Assembly (NCBI GenBank): GCA_028287545.1
Contig: JAQBPL010000224.1
Location: forward strand, 1 to 10,780
Length of the DNA: 10,780 nt
Source of the DNA: Vulcanimicrobiota bacterium
GTDB lineage: Bacteria; Eremiobacterota; Eremiobacteria; Baltobacterales; Baltobacteraceae
Direction of reading: 5' to 3'
The translations under genes were made by a program, and so were the position numbers. Under the pieces are notes generated by a model. That model saw only the letters and a list, made by a program, of their open reading frames with translations. It did not search any database and was not told the DNA's origin. Shown one piece after another: positions 1 through 6,801 of the stretch (the first letter of the stretch is position 1; every line of letters starts with the position of its first letter).

Positions 1-548
1 TCGCCGGCGACGCCGGCCCGCGCACGGCGCACCGCGTCCGCCGGGAGCGCCGCCGCAAGCGCGACAATCCCGCCGAGGGTGCGCGGATACGACGTCGGAT
101 CGACCCGGGCGCCGGCACGCGCGATCACGGTCGACCCGGCGGCTCCTCGCCGTTCGATCCGCACCTCGGCGCAGCCCCGACCCCGCTCGACGTCCTCGAA
201 AGCCGGCGGGTCGCCGGGCAGCACGACCTCCCAACAACCCCAGCGGGCGCGCGAGAGGGCCTCGATCTGGTCGGACTGCGCGAACAGCAGCACGGCGTCG
301 AGCGCGCCGGAATGCGCCGGCTCCATCAGCGCGGGCGAGTCCCACGGCACGAGGGCGAACGCCGCCGCACCGCCACGCGCCAGGCGGGCGGCCGGCGGGG
401 CCAAAGCGAGAGGACGTTGGTCCCCCCGTGGCGCGAACCGGGCGGCGATCACCACCCCCGCGGCGCGCAGTTCCGTAAGGGCGTCGCGCTGCCAAACCTG
501 CAGCACGTCGCTCGCAACGACCCCGATGCGGACCGCTTCGCTCGCCAT
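1..548 (-). CDS. Formyltransferase-like protein, 3' part missing (runs off the window's left edge)
   Basis: An open frame of 182 codons begins at ATG 548 and has no stop before the window edge. The N-terminus RIGVVASDVLQVWQRD, then LDAVLLF near residue 87 and a Gly-x-Trp followed by GDPPAFEDV, resembles bacterial proteins with a formyltransferase-like N-terminal domain. In those, a Rossmann-like start is followed by a 'GVWSFHHGD..PPGFWE'-type segment. The normal catalytic Asn-His-Asp set of true formyltransferases is not visible here. The usual HH before GDPP is replaced by VVL, so activity is doubtful. The start is supported by a TATGGT -10 box 9 bases upstream and by the lack of an earlier in-frame start. 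It lies 75 bases downstream of the propeller gene ending at 624 and is in the same direction. The coding frame is confident; the family is remembered by pattern only. Confidence 0.6.
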   Translation of the reverse strand, partial: MASEAVRIGVVASDVLQVWQRDALTELRAAGVVIAARFAPRGDQRPLALAPPAARLARGGAAAFALVPWDSPALMEPAHSGALDAVLLFAQSDQIEALSRARWGCWEVVLPGDPPAFEDVERGRGCAEVRIERRGAAGSTVIARAGARVDPTSYPRTLGGIVALAAALPADAVRRARAGVAG

Positions 549-557
549 GTCACCGCC

Positions 558-563
558 ACCATA
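558..563 (-). promoter_or_regulatory. Candidate -10 box (TATGGT) for the formyltransferase-like gene
   Basis: TATGGT on the minus strand fits TANNNT and ends 9 bases before the ATG at 548. Transcription would start about 2-3 bases before the start codon, giving a nearly leaderless mRNA. No good -35 box is seen 16-18 bases upstream. Confidence 0.4.
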
Positions 564-623
564 GACGAACCGCGCCGCGCCTGCATCGGCCCGTGGCCCT
601 CCGCTTCGGGACCATTCGCGGGG

Positions 624-2060
624 TCACGGCTCGCCCTCGCCGCGCGGGGCGAACGCGAACACGTCGCCGGAATTGGTGACGGCATAGACGCCGCTAGGGA
701 CGACGACCGGCGATGCGTAGGCCAGATCGCCCAATTCGGCCGACCACAACTGCTTGCCCGTCGCCGCGTCGAACCCGACGAGTCGCCGGTCGAGCGCGAT
801 GAATCCGACTCCCGGGACGAACGCCGCGTAACCGAAAACCGGGTAGGCGCTGGCGAGCTGGTAGCGGGGGTGGCCGTTCGCGTCGAACGCGGTCATGACG
901 CTGCTGGCGGAGTCGCCGGCCGAGTCGGGATCGCGCTTGGGGCCGCTGCTGATCAGCAGCACGGTGCCGTCGCCGGTGGGCGTGCCGATGCTGCCGCCGT
1001 TACGCGCGAACGGGTTGAGGTCGTGCCGCTCGAGGATGCGGCCGTCGCCGCGATCCAACGTGTAGAAATAGCCGCTCTTCCCCGCGACGTACGCGCGGTC
1101 GCCCACGATCGCGACCCCGCCGCCGACGTCGCTGTCCTCGATGCCGGGGACCCGCGCCGACGTTCGCCACACCATGCTCAGCGACGGCGTCAGCGCGACG
1201 ATCGAGTCGCCGGCTCCGGATGTCGCCTCGTCGCACGCGTTGCCCGTTCCGACGTAGATCGTGCGGCCGTCGGTGCTCAGCGGACCCCAGATACCGGCAC
1301 CGTTATTCGCTCGCGCCGTGCTGCGCCATACGTGCGGGAGCAGCGCCCCTGTCCGCTGATCGAGGGCGACGATGCGACCGTCGAAACATCCGCTGAACGA
1401 ATCGCCGCCCGCGAGACCTTCGTAGATAACGCCGTCGACAACGACAGGTTCGGAGCGGACGAGGCCGGGCAACGGCGTGCGCCAGCGGATCGTTCCGGTC
1501 GCGGCGTCGAGCGCGAGGAACGCCGCGCCATGCGGCTTCTCTCCCGACCCTCCGAACTCGCCGTACACGCCGACGAGCAGCGCGCCGTCCACCAGCGCCG
1601 GAGTCATTCGCACCGAATTGCCGATCGCGCGCTGCCACCGCACCTCACCGCTCGCGGCGTCCAGCGCGAAGACCGTGCCCTCGTCGGTAGCGATGTAGAC
1701 GCTGCCGCCCGCCACGAGCGGGCTTGCGATCACGCGCTGATTCAGCACGCGCATCCAGCGCCGTTTGAGTGCCGCGACCGAAGACCGCGTGATCCCGGTC
1801 GACCGGCGTTGGAAGCCCGACCGGAGATCGTCGTGGGCGAACGTCGTCCAGTCGTCGTCGCGCGCACGTTCGCGCGCGATGCTCTGGGTACGTTCGTCGT
1901 TCGCATTCGTGAAGTGCGCCACCAACAGCATCTTGGTGCGGCCTAGCGCCGACCAGACGGAGGTGCGGTCGGGCCTCGTCCACCAGTGCGCGGCAATGCT
2001 GGTGGGGAGCGCCAACATCAAGATGACGAGGCCCGCGATCAATCGCGTACGTGGAAACAC
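624..2060 (-). CDS. Exported PQQ-dehydrogenase-like beta-propeller protein (paralogue 1)
   Basis: This 478-residue protein starts with GTG at 2060. An in-frame TAG lies 12 bases upstream, so this is the first possible start. Residues 5-24 form a basic-then-hydrophobic segment (signal peptide or N-terminal anchor). From about residue 70 it is a beta-propeller with recurring blade ends such as VFALDAASGEVRW (130-142), FLALDAATGTIRW (181-193) and GFDAATGKQLW (429-439). The motifs GTGN (271-274) and GKSGYFYTLDR (327-337) are typical of quinoprotein dehydrogenases. In methanol dehydrogenase the GTGN Asn is a calcium ligand. Cys225 and Cys276 are conserved in the neighbour at 2162-3652 and could form a disulphide. 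An oxidoreductase role with PQQ is possible but unproven; it could equally be a structural or assembly propeller. No PQQ synthesis gene or cytochrome is in the window. Confidence 0.85.
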   Translation of the reverse strand: MFPRTRLIAGLVILMLALPTSIAAHWWTRPDRTSVWSALGRTKMLLVAHFTNANDERTQSIARERARDDDWTTFAHDDLRSGFQRRSTGITRSSVAALKRRWMRVLNQRVIASPLVAGGSVYIATDEGTVFALDAASGEVRWQRAIGNSVRMTPALVDGALLVGVYGEFGGSGEKPHGAAFLALDAATGTIRWRTPLPGLVRSEPVVVDGVIYEGLAGGDSFSGCFDGRIVALDQRTGALLPHVWRSTARANNGAGIWGPLSTDGRTIYVGTGNACDEATSGAGDSIVALTPSLSMVWRTSARVPGIEDSDVGGGVAIVGDRAYVAGKSGYFYTLDRGDGRILERHDLNPFARNGGSIGTPTGDGTVLLISSGPKRDPDSAGDSASSVMTAFDANGHPRYQLASAYPVFGYAAFVPGVGFIALDRRLVGFDAATGKQLWSAELGDLAYASPVVVPSGVYAVTNSGDVFAFAPRGEGEP

Positions 2061-2066
2061 CGGCTT

Positions 2067-2072
2067 ATTCTA
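2067..2072 (-). promoter_or_regulatory. Leaderless-type -10 box (TAGAAT) for propeller paralogue 1
   Basis: TAGAAT on the minus strand is followed by exactly 6 bases and then the GTG start at 2060. This is the spacing at which transcription begins on the start codon itself. No Shine-Dalgarno sequence is present between them, which also favours leaderless translation. Confidence 0.5.
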
Positions 2073-2118
2073 CGTGCCCCCCGCCGCACGCTCGGCGAGG
2101 CCAGCAGACCTTCGCTGT

Positions 2119-2158
2119 GGCCCGAATGTCTGCGCGCTCGGGCCCCTTGGCCGCCAAG
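2119..2158 (-). terminator. Two consecutive hairpins just after propeller paralogue 2
   Basis: Directly downstream of the stop at 2162 (minus strand) lie two inverted repeats: CTTGG/CCAAG at 2146-2158 with a 3-base loop, and GGCCCGA/TCGGGCC at 2119-2144 with a 12-base loop. No U-tract follows, so a standard intrinsic terminator is not shown. They could stop or pause transcription or protect the 3' end. The next gene has its own -10 box, consistent with a unit boundary here. Confidence 0.35.
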
Positions 2159-2161
2159 CGA

Positions 2162-3652
2162 TCAGGGGCGCCGGCGACGGCGGCCGAAGAGGTAGAGTCC
2201 CGCCGCGACGGCGATCGCGAGACCGAACGGCGCCCCGACCTCGATCGCGCGTCGATGTTCGAACACCCGCCTCTCGACCACGACGCCGCGATCACCGTGC
2301 TCGACCGTCGTCTGTTTCGTCGTCGCCGACGCGTTTCCGGCCGCGCCGCGTCCGAACGCGTACACGTTTCCCGACAGGTCGACGGCGTAGACGCCGCTCG
2401 ATACGATCGCCGGAACGGCATAGAACGCGTCGGCCGTCTCGTACGTCCAGAGCGTCGCGCCTGACTGCGCATCGAACGCCACGATCGTTTTGTCGATACC
2501 GGCGAAACCGACGCCGGGCACGAACGACGCGCCGAGCCCCGGCGTCGATACGGTGTGCTGGTCGATCGCGTATCGCTCGCGGCCGGCACCGTCGAACGCG
2601 ACGAGTTTCGTGTGCTGCGGCGGCTGCGACGAGCTGTCGCCCGAATTGACGACGAGGACCGTCCCGTCGCCGGCCGGCGTTGCGAAACCGCCTCCGCCCG
2701 GGCTATCCGCATGCACGTCGGCCGTCCACTTCGTACTGCCGGTTTGCCGGTCGAGCGCGTACAGCAGTCCGCTCTTTCCTTCGACGTACACCAGCTCGCC
2801 GCGGATCATCGCGCCGCCGCCGACGTCTTCGTCTTCACCGTTCGGCGATCGCGCGGGAGTCGCCCAGCGTGTTTTCAGCTCCGGGCTGATCGCGACGACC
2901 GCGTCTTGCGCGCCCGTGCCGTCGCAGGTGTTGCCGGTGCCGAAAAAGATGGTCGCGCCGTCAAAACTGAGCGGTGCCCAGATCCCGCCGCCGTTCCGTG
3001 GTTTCGTCGAGGTGTACCAAACGCCCGCGAGTCGTTTCCCCGTGCGCTCGTCGAGGGTGACGATCCGTCCGCTCTCGCAGCCGGACTCGGCGTCACCGCC
3101 GGCGATCCCCTCGTAGATCACGCCGGCCACGACCACCGGTTCGCTGCGCACGACGCCCGGCAACGGCGTCTTCCACAACACGCGCCCGCTCGCCGGATCG
3201 AGGGCCTGCAGCGATGCACCCGATGCCCGCCTCGTCGGCGTCCCGTACATCCCGTAGACCCCGATCAGGAGGCGGTCATGGGCGAGCACCGGAGTCATGC
3301 GCACGCTATTGCCGACGTTGCGCCGCCAGCGTACGTGCCCGTCGCCAGTCCGCAGCGCGTAGACGTTGCCGCGCTCGGTGGCGACGAACGCCGTCCCGCC
3401 GGAGACGATCGGACTCGACGTCACCGTTTCGCGCAATGCGACGCTCCACTGGAGCCGCAGCGTGCCGACCGTCGAGCGGCTGATCCCCGTCGGCGAGGGT
3501 TGGAAGCCCGTGCGCCGATCGTCGTGCGCGTACGTGACCCAGTCGTCGCTCGCGAGGGACGGGTACGGCGCAAAGGCCGCGCAGATCCCCACGAAGACGA
3601 TCGCGATCTTTACGACCGCAGTCGGCGCGGTGCGCCGTGGCAACGAGCGCAC
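2162..3652 (-). CDS. Membrane-anchored PQQ-dehydrogenase-like beta-propeller protein (paralogue 2)
   Basis: The chosen start is GTG at 3652 (496 residues). It gives a classic signal peptide (basic residues 2-7, hydrophobic 16-28, cleavage after PSLA at 34) and follows the upstream small ORF by 10 bases. A longer ATG start at 3745 would add 31 Arg-rich residues and overlap that ORF. The propeller spans roughly 36-435, with GTGN at 238-241, GKSGLLYALDR at 292-302, and Cys192 and Cys243 matching paralogue 1. Identical blocks such as GNSVRMTP and GVIYEG show a tandem duplication, with about half the residues identical by eye. Unlike its neighbour, it ends with a membrane segment at about 474-490 and an RRRRR tail, so it should be C-terminally anchored with the propeller outside. 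Substrate is unknown. No Shine-Dalgarno sequence is visible before the GTG. Confidence 0.85.
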   Translation of the reverse strand: MRSLPRRTAPTAVVKIAIVFVGICAAFAPYPSLASDDWVTYAHDDRRTGFQPSPTGISRSTVGTLRLQWSVALRETVTSSPIVSGGTAFVATERGNVYALRTGDGHVRWRRNVGNSVRMTPVLAHDRLLIGVYGMYGTPTRRASGASLQALDPASGRVLWKTPLPGVVRSEPVVVAGVIYEGIAGGDAESGCESGRIVTLDERTGKRLAGVWYTSTKPRNGGGIWAPLSFDGATIFFGTGNTCDGTGAQDAVVAISPELKTRWATPARSPNGEDEDVGGGAMIRGELVYVEGKSGLLYALDRQTGSTKWTADVHADSPGGGGFATPAGDGTVLVVNSGDSSSQPPQHTKLVAFDGAGRERYAIDQHTVSTPGLGASFVPGVGFAGIDKTIVAFDAQSGATLWTYETADAFYAVPAIVSSGVYAVDLSGNVYAFGRGAAGNASATTKQTTVEHGDRGVVVERRVFEHRRAIEVGAPFGLAIAVAAGLYLFGRRRRRP

Positions 3653-3662
3653 GCTTCGGCGT

Positions 3663-3884
3663 TTAGGCGCGCGCGGCGGGGCGGAGGACGTACCGCCGCG
3701 CTCTCGGCGAATGGTCCGGGCGCACGATGCCGTCGATCGCTCCAAGCAGCGCGACGACGCCCGGCACCGAACGCCGCTCGCCGTAAGCGCGCACGATCAC
3801 AAGCGCGCGGTCAGCCGTCGCACCGCGTTCTTCGCGTTGCCGCACGTAGCGGCGCAAGAGACGCTTGCTGGAATGTCCCCGCAT
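3663..3884 (-). CDS. Small basic protein of unknown function (73 aa)
   Basis: This short ORF starts at ATG 3884 and ends 10 bases before the GTG of propeller paralogue 2. The protein has a very basic N-terminal half (SSKRLLRRYVRQREERG), a hydrophobic middle around residues 41-53 (VPGVVALLGAIDG) and an Arg-rich end. I recognise no family. Codon third positions are mostly G or C, as in the flanking genes. The strongest support is the TATACT -10 box 9 bases before the ATG and the operon-like spacing to the next gene. The alternative is that this is just the untranslated leader of the propeller gene, or that the propeller gene starts at 3745 and overlaps it. Confidence 0.45.
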   Translation of the reverse strand: MRGHSSKRLLRRYVRQREERGATADRALVIVRAYGERRSVPGVVALLGAIDGIVRPDHSPRARRYVLRPAARA

Positions 3885-3893
3885 GGTGGACCG

Positions 3894-3899
3894 AGTATA
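3894..3899 (-). promoter_or_regulatory. -10 box (TATACT) for the small ORF and propeller paralogue 2
   Basis: TATACT on the minus strand matches five of six bases of the TATAAT consensus and lies 9 bases before the ATG at 3884. The predicted transcript starts about 2-3 bases before the ATG. No convincing -35 box is seen. Confidence 0.5.
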
Positions 3900-3930
3900 C
3901 GAAGCGGGCCAGCGGGACGAACGGGCTGGA

Positions 3931-3950
3931 TGTCCCCTCACTTCGGGACA
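3931..3950. promoter_or_regulatory. Inverted repeat, candidate shared operator in a divergent promoter region
   Basis: TGTCCC at 3931-3936 and GGGACA at 3945-3950 form a perfect 6-base inverted repeat with an 8-base spacer. Its centre lies about 41 bases from the -10 box of the minus-strand unit and about 43 bases from the -10 box of the plus-strand glycosyltransferase, so it is almost midway. An extra ATGTCCCC copy is at 3873-3880. A regulator that acts on both promoters is an inference; a hairpin with no regulatory role is possible. Confidence 0.4.
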
Positions 3951-3983
3951 ATCGTCCGCCGCGCGGCGTGCCCTCCGTAACCC

Positions 3984-3989
3984 TATGAT
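3984..3989 (+). promoter_or_regulatory. Leaderless-type -10 box (TATGAT) for the GT-C gene
   Basis: TATGAT is followed by 6 bases (ACGAAC) and then the GTG at 3996. The geometry is the same as at the propeller paralogue 1 start. There is no Shine-Dalgarno sequence, so this start is best explained as leaderless. Confidence 0.55.
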
Positions 3990-3995
3990 ACGAAC

Positions 3996-5675
3996 GTGGC
4001 GCAGCGAACGTGGGCTTTTTGCATGGCGGCGATCGTGCTCGTCGCCATCGCGGTACGCGCGGCGACGCTCGGGCTGCGCCACGACGCGGCGATCGACATG
4101 GACGGCAGCGAGTACGTTCGCGTCGCCCAAAACATCCTGGACGGACATGGCGCGATCGGGATGCGCGGCTTCCCGATGGTGATCTTTCCGCCGCTGTACT
4201 CCTGGACGATCGCTCTGCTCGTACGAGTCGGCTTCGCGCCTGAGAACGCGGCGCTGACGATCGCGTTCCTCGGCGGCCTTGCGTTCGTGCTCGCGGTCGC
4301 GGCGCTGGTCGCAAGAGTCTACGATCGTCGGACGGCCCTCGCCGCAGCGCTCGTCGCCGCGGTGCTGCCGATCTGCGTCGAGACGTCGACGACCGCTCTC
4401 ACCGAAGCACCATTCGCCGCGTTCGCGACCGTCGGCCTGTGGTCGCTCGTGCAGGTGATCCGCTCGTGGTCGTGGCGCGCCGCCGCCGCGTGCGGCGCGG
4501 CATTCGGCGCCGCCTACCTGCTCCGCCCGGAAGGCGCATTGTTCGCGTTGGCGGCGTTCGCGATCGCGACGACCTTCGCGCTCGTCGCGCGACGGGGAAT
4601 CGTCCCGATCGCCGCGCTCGGCGCATCCGCGCTGCTTCTCGCGCTTCCGTCGTTTGTCGCGACGGAGCTGCTCGTCGGACACGTCGTGCTCGAAGGAAAG
4701 TCTGCGATCAACTTTCGCCTCGCCGACGGCATGCGCAACGGCGCTTCGTACCTCGCGATCGCCGACGCCGTGGACGCATCGGGCCGCCCGATCGGACCCG
4801 AGATCGATCCACGCTTCTACGCGCCGGATCAGCGCGCGCCGCAGTTCGACCTCCCTCATCGCTTGATGCTCGCGGCGCTCGCCGAGCGAGCGCACCTGCG
4901 CGACGTCCCCGCGCTGTTCGTGGGCAGTGCATACGGTTCGGGCCTGCTGATCCTGCTCGGCGTGCTCGGTCTCTTCGGAACGGCTTTGACGCGCCGCCGC
5001 ATGCACGACGAAGCGATCCTCCTCGCGTACGTCGCCGTCGGGTTCGTCGCGCTCGCCAGCGTGTGGCAGATGTGGCCCCGCTACGGGATGCTGCTCCTGC
5101 CGGTCGTGCTGGTCTGGTCCGCCGGCGGCATCGCGCACCTGCGACGCTGGAGCGTCGGTTCACGCCTTCCCGACGCCGGCGTCGCCGCGCTCGGATTGCT
5201 CGTCGCGGTGTGCGTCGCCCGCGACGTTTCGAGCGCCCGATCCGCCGAAGCCGGGATCGAGCGCACGACCGGCGCCTGGATCGCCGCGCATCCCGCACCG
5301 GGACCGGTCGTCGACGTCAGCACGGGCACCGCGTTCTACGCAGGCGCGACGTGGTCGCCGCTGCCGTACGGCGACGAGTCGGCGAGTGCGCAGTATCTCC
5401 GCGCGCTCGCCCCGTCCTACGTCGTGCTCGACTCGTCCCGCGCGTTCCAGTACCCGCCGCTCCAACGCTGGTTCGAGCACGGCCTCCCGCCGCCGCTCGC
5501 GACGCGCGCCTTCGTCGTCGCCGACGACCGCGGCCGCCGGCTTACCGTCTATCGCTTCGCGCCGCGGCCGGCGGGCAGCGTCACCTCGTCTACGGCGGCG
5601 CCGGATACACGGCGACACCGTCAGCGAGCCGATACGGATAGATCGTCACGAGCCGCGAGCCCTGGATCTGGTTGA
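3996..5675 (+). CDS. Integral-membrane GT-C glycosyltransferase (GT39/ArnT-like)
   Basis: The 559-residue product opens with a membrane helix (about 7-25) followed by the acidic loop DMDGSEY (34-40). That is where GT-C enzymes of the PMT/ArnT type carry their catalytic or metal-binding acidic residues. Many further hydrophobic helices follow, with LRPEG at 176-180, a motif common after the fourth or fifth helix in this family. A long hydrophilic loop at about 238-305 and a soluble C-terminal part (about 425-525) should face outside. Such enzymes take sugars from polyprenyl-phosphate donors and add them to lipids, glycans or proteins outside the membrane; the acceptor here is unknown. The GTG start is fixed by the -10 box 6 bases upstream. 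The last about 28 residues are read from DNA that also encodes the end of the convergent gene and look non-conserved (Arg/Ser/Ala-rich). Confidence 0.85.
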   Translation: MAQRTWAFCMAAIVLVAIAVRAATLGLRHDAAIDMDGSEYVRVAQNILDGHGAIGMRGFPMVIFPPLYSWTIALLVRVGFAPENAALTIAFLGGLAFVLAVAALVARVYDRRTALAAALVAAVLPICVETSTTALTEAPFAAFATVGLWSLVQVIRSWSWRAAAACGAAFGAAYLLRPEGALFALAAFAIATTFALVARRGIVPIAALGASALLLALPSFVATELLVGHVVLEGKSAINFRLADGMRNGASYLAIADAVDASGRPIGPEIDPRFYAPDQRAPQFDLPHRLMLAALAERAHLRDVPALFVGSAYGSGLLILLGVLGLFGTALTRRRMHDEAILLAYVAVGFVALASVWQMWPRYGMLLLPVVLVWSAGGIAHLRRWSVGSRLPDAGVAALGLLVAVCVARDVSSARSAEAGIERTTGAWIAAHPAPGPVVDVSTGTAFYAGATWSPLPYGDESASAQYLRALAPSYVVLDSSRAFQYPPLQRWFEHGLPPPLATRAFVVADDRGRRLTVYRFAPRPAGSVTSSTAAPDTRRHRQRADTDRSSRAASPGSG

Positions 5676-6801
5676 CGACCATCGGCTTGAACACGTTGAG
5701 GCCGCGCGTGTCGAACTTGAGCAGGCCGAAGAACGTCACGACGTCGAGCCGCGCCAGCGCGTCGCGCACGGCCTCGTGATCGGTCGTTCCCGCGCGCTGC
5801 AGCGCGTATTGGAACGCGAGTGCCGCCGCCGTCGCCTCGGCGTTGTGATAGTCAGGCGCATGACCGACCTCCCGGGTGAACGCCTGCGCGTACTCGCGCG
5901 CGGCGTGGTAGAATCCCGCCTCGCCCTTGTACGTCACCGCCGGTGACCACTGCGCGCTGCCGAGGACCGCTTCGGCGTCGTTTCCGAGCGTCGCGCGAAA
6001 CTCCGGCGTGTCGGGCCCGACCGAGTAGCCGTAGATCTTCGCGCCCACTCGCTGATCGCGCAGCGCACGGTGCAGCTGGAGCGCATCCTGCAGGTGGCCG
6101 GCGTTGAGCACGATGTCGGGGTTGGCGGCTTTGATCGCTGCGGCAGCGGCGCCGATCGAGGCCGGCTCGTCGGTATACCGGTCCGCGTACACCACGCGGA
6201 TGCCGTGATCGTTCGCCGACTGCACGGCGCCCTGCTGAACCTCGAGCGAGAACGCGTCGCCCGCGGCGCTGATCGCGACGCTGCGCGGCTTCGGATTGCG
6301 CCGCACCGCGTACTCGATGATGCCGACGAGATATTTCCGCGCCGGCGACAGCACGCCGAACGTGTACCGGTACCCTTGATTGAAGATGCGCTCCGCCGCG
6401 CCGCCGCTGTCCGTCATCGGCATCCGATGCTTCTCCGCGACGGCGGCGGCGGCGAACGTCGGACCCGACGCATACGGTCCCAACAGGAAGTCGACGTGTT
6501 GATCCGCGATCAGCGTCTCGAGGGCGCGCGCCGTGTTCGCCGGAACCGACTCGTCGTCGGCGTAGCGAATATCGACCCCGTACGTCGTGCCTCCGACGTG
6601 CAGGCCGCCATGCGCGTTCACGTAGCGCTGCCAGAAGTCGTATCCTTCGCGCGTGAGCTTCCCTTCGGCGGCGAGCGCACCGGTGAGCGACACCGCGCAT
6701 CCGAACACGATCCTCGCTTGCGGCGCCGCGGCCGCAGGACCCATTGCGGCGATCAGCGTGCACGCCAGCGCGGTCGAGGCGAAGCGGCGCCGTGTCGTCA
6801 T
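5590..6801 (-). CDS. Exported LivK-type ABC substrate-binding protein (periplasmic binding fold type I)
   Basis: This 403-residue protein has an N-terminal TRRRFAS followed by a hydrophobic stretch to about residue 26. This is a Tat-like signal (T-R-R-x-F), though Sec export is possible. There is no lipobox; Cys14 lies inside the hydrophobic stretch without the right context. The mature part starts with IVFGCAVSLTGALAAEG (31-47), then VNAHGGLHVGG (61-71), ADDESVP (81-87) and LLGPYASG. These are the hallmark segments of branched-chain amino-acid/amide receptors. Ligands in this family range from amino acids to urea and aromatics, so none is assigned. The ATG follows the upstream gene's TAG stop with no gap, and GGGGA 6 bases upstream is a usable ribosome site. 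No LivHMGF transporter genes are present in the window. The 3' end overlaps the convergent glycosyltransferase gene. Confidence 0.85.
   Translation of the reverse strand: MTTRRRFASTALACTLIAAMGPAAAAPQARIVFGCAVSLTGALAAEGKLTREGYDFWQRYVNAHGGLHVGGTTYGVDIRYADDESVPANTARALETLIADQHVDFLLGPYASGPTFAAAAVAEKHRMPMTDSGGAAERIFNQGYRYTFGVLSPARKYLVGIIEYAVRRNPKPRSVAISAAGDAFSLEVQQGAVQSANDHGIRVVYADRYTDEPASIGAAAAAIKAANPDIVLNAGHLQDALQLHRALRDQRVGAKIYGYSVGPDTPEFRATLGNDAEAVLGSAQWSPAVTYKGEAGFYHAAREYAQAFTREVGHAPDYHNAEATAAALAFQYALQRAGTTDHEAVRDALARLDVVTFFGLLKFDTRGLNVFKPMVVNQIQGSRLVTIYPYRLADGVAVYPAPP

Noticed and set aside
312..1946. 544-codon open frame on the plus strand
   Set aside because: It lies antisense to propeller paralogue 1, is extremely rich in Arg and Ala and has no domain or signal. 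Long antisense frames are expected in GC-rich genes.
2555..3988. 477-codon open frame on the plus strand
   Set aside because: Antisense to propeller paralogue 2, with shadow composition and no recognisable motif; it also runs through the divergent promoter region.
3663..5138. 491-codon open frame on the minus strand
   Set aside because: Mostly antisense to the GT-C gene, with Arg/Asp/Glu-rich shadow sequence. Only its last 73 codons from ATG 3884 are kept as a possible small gene.
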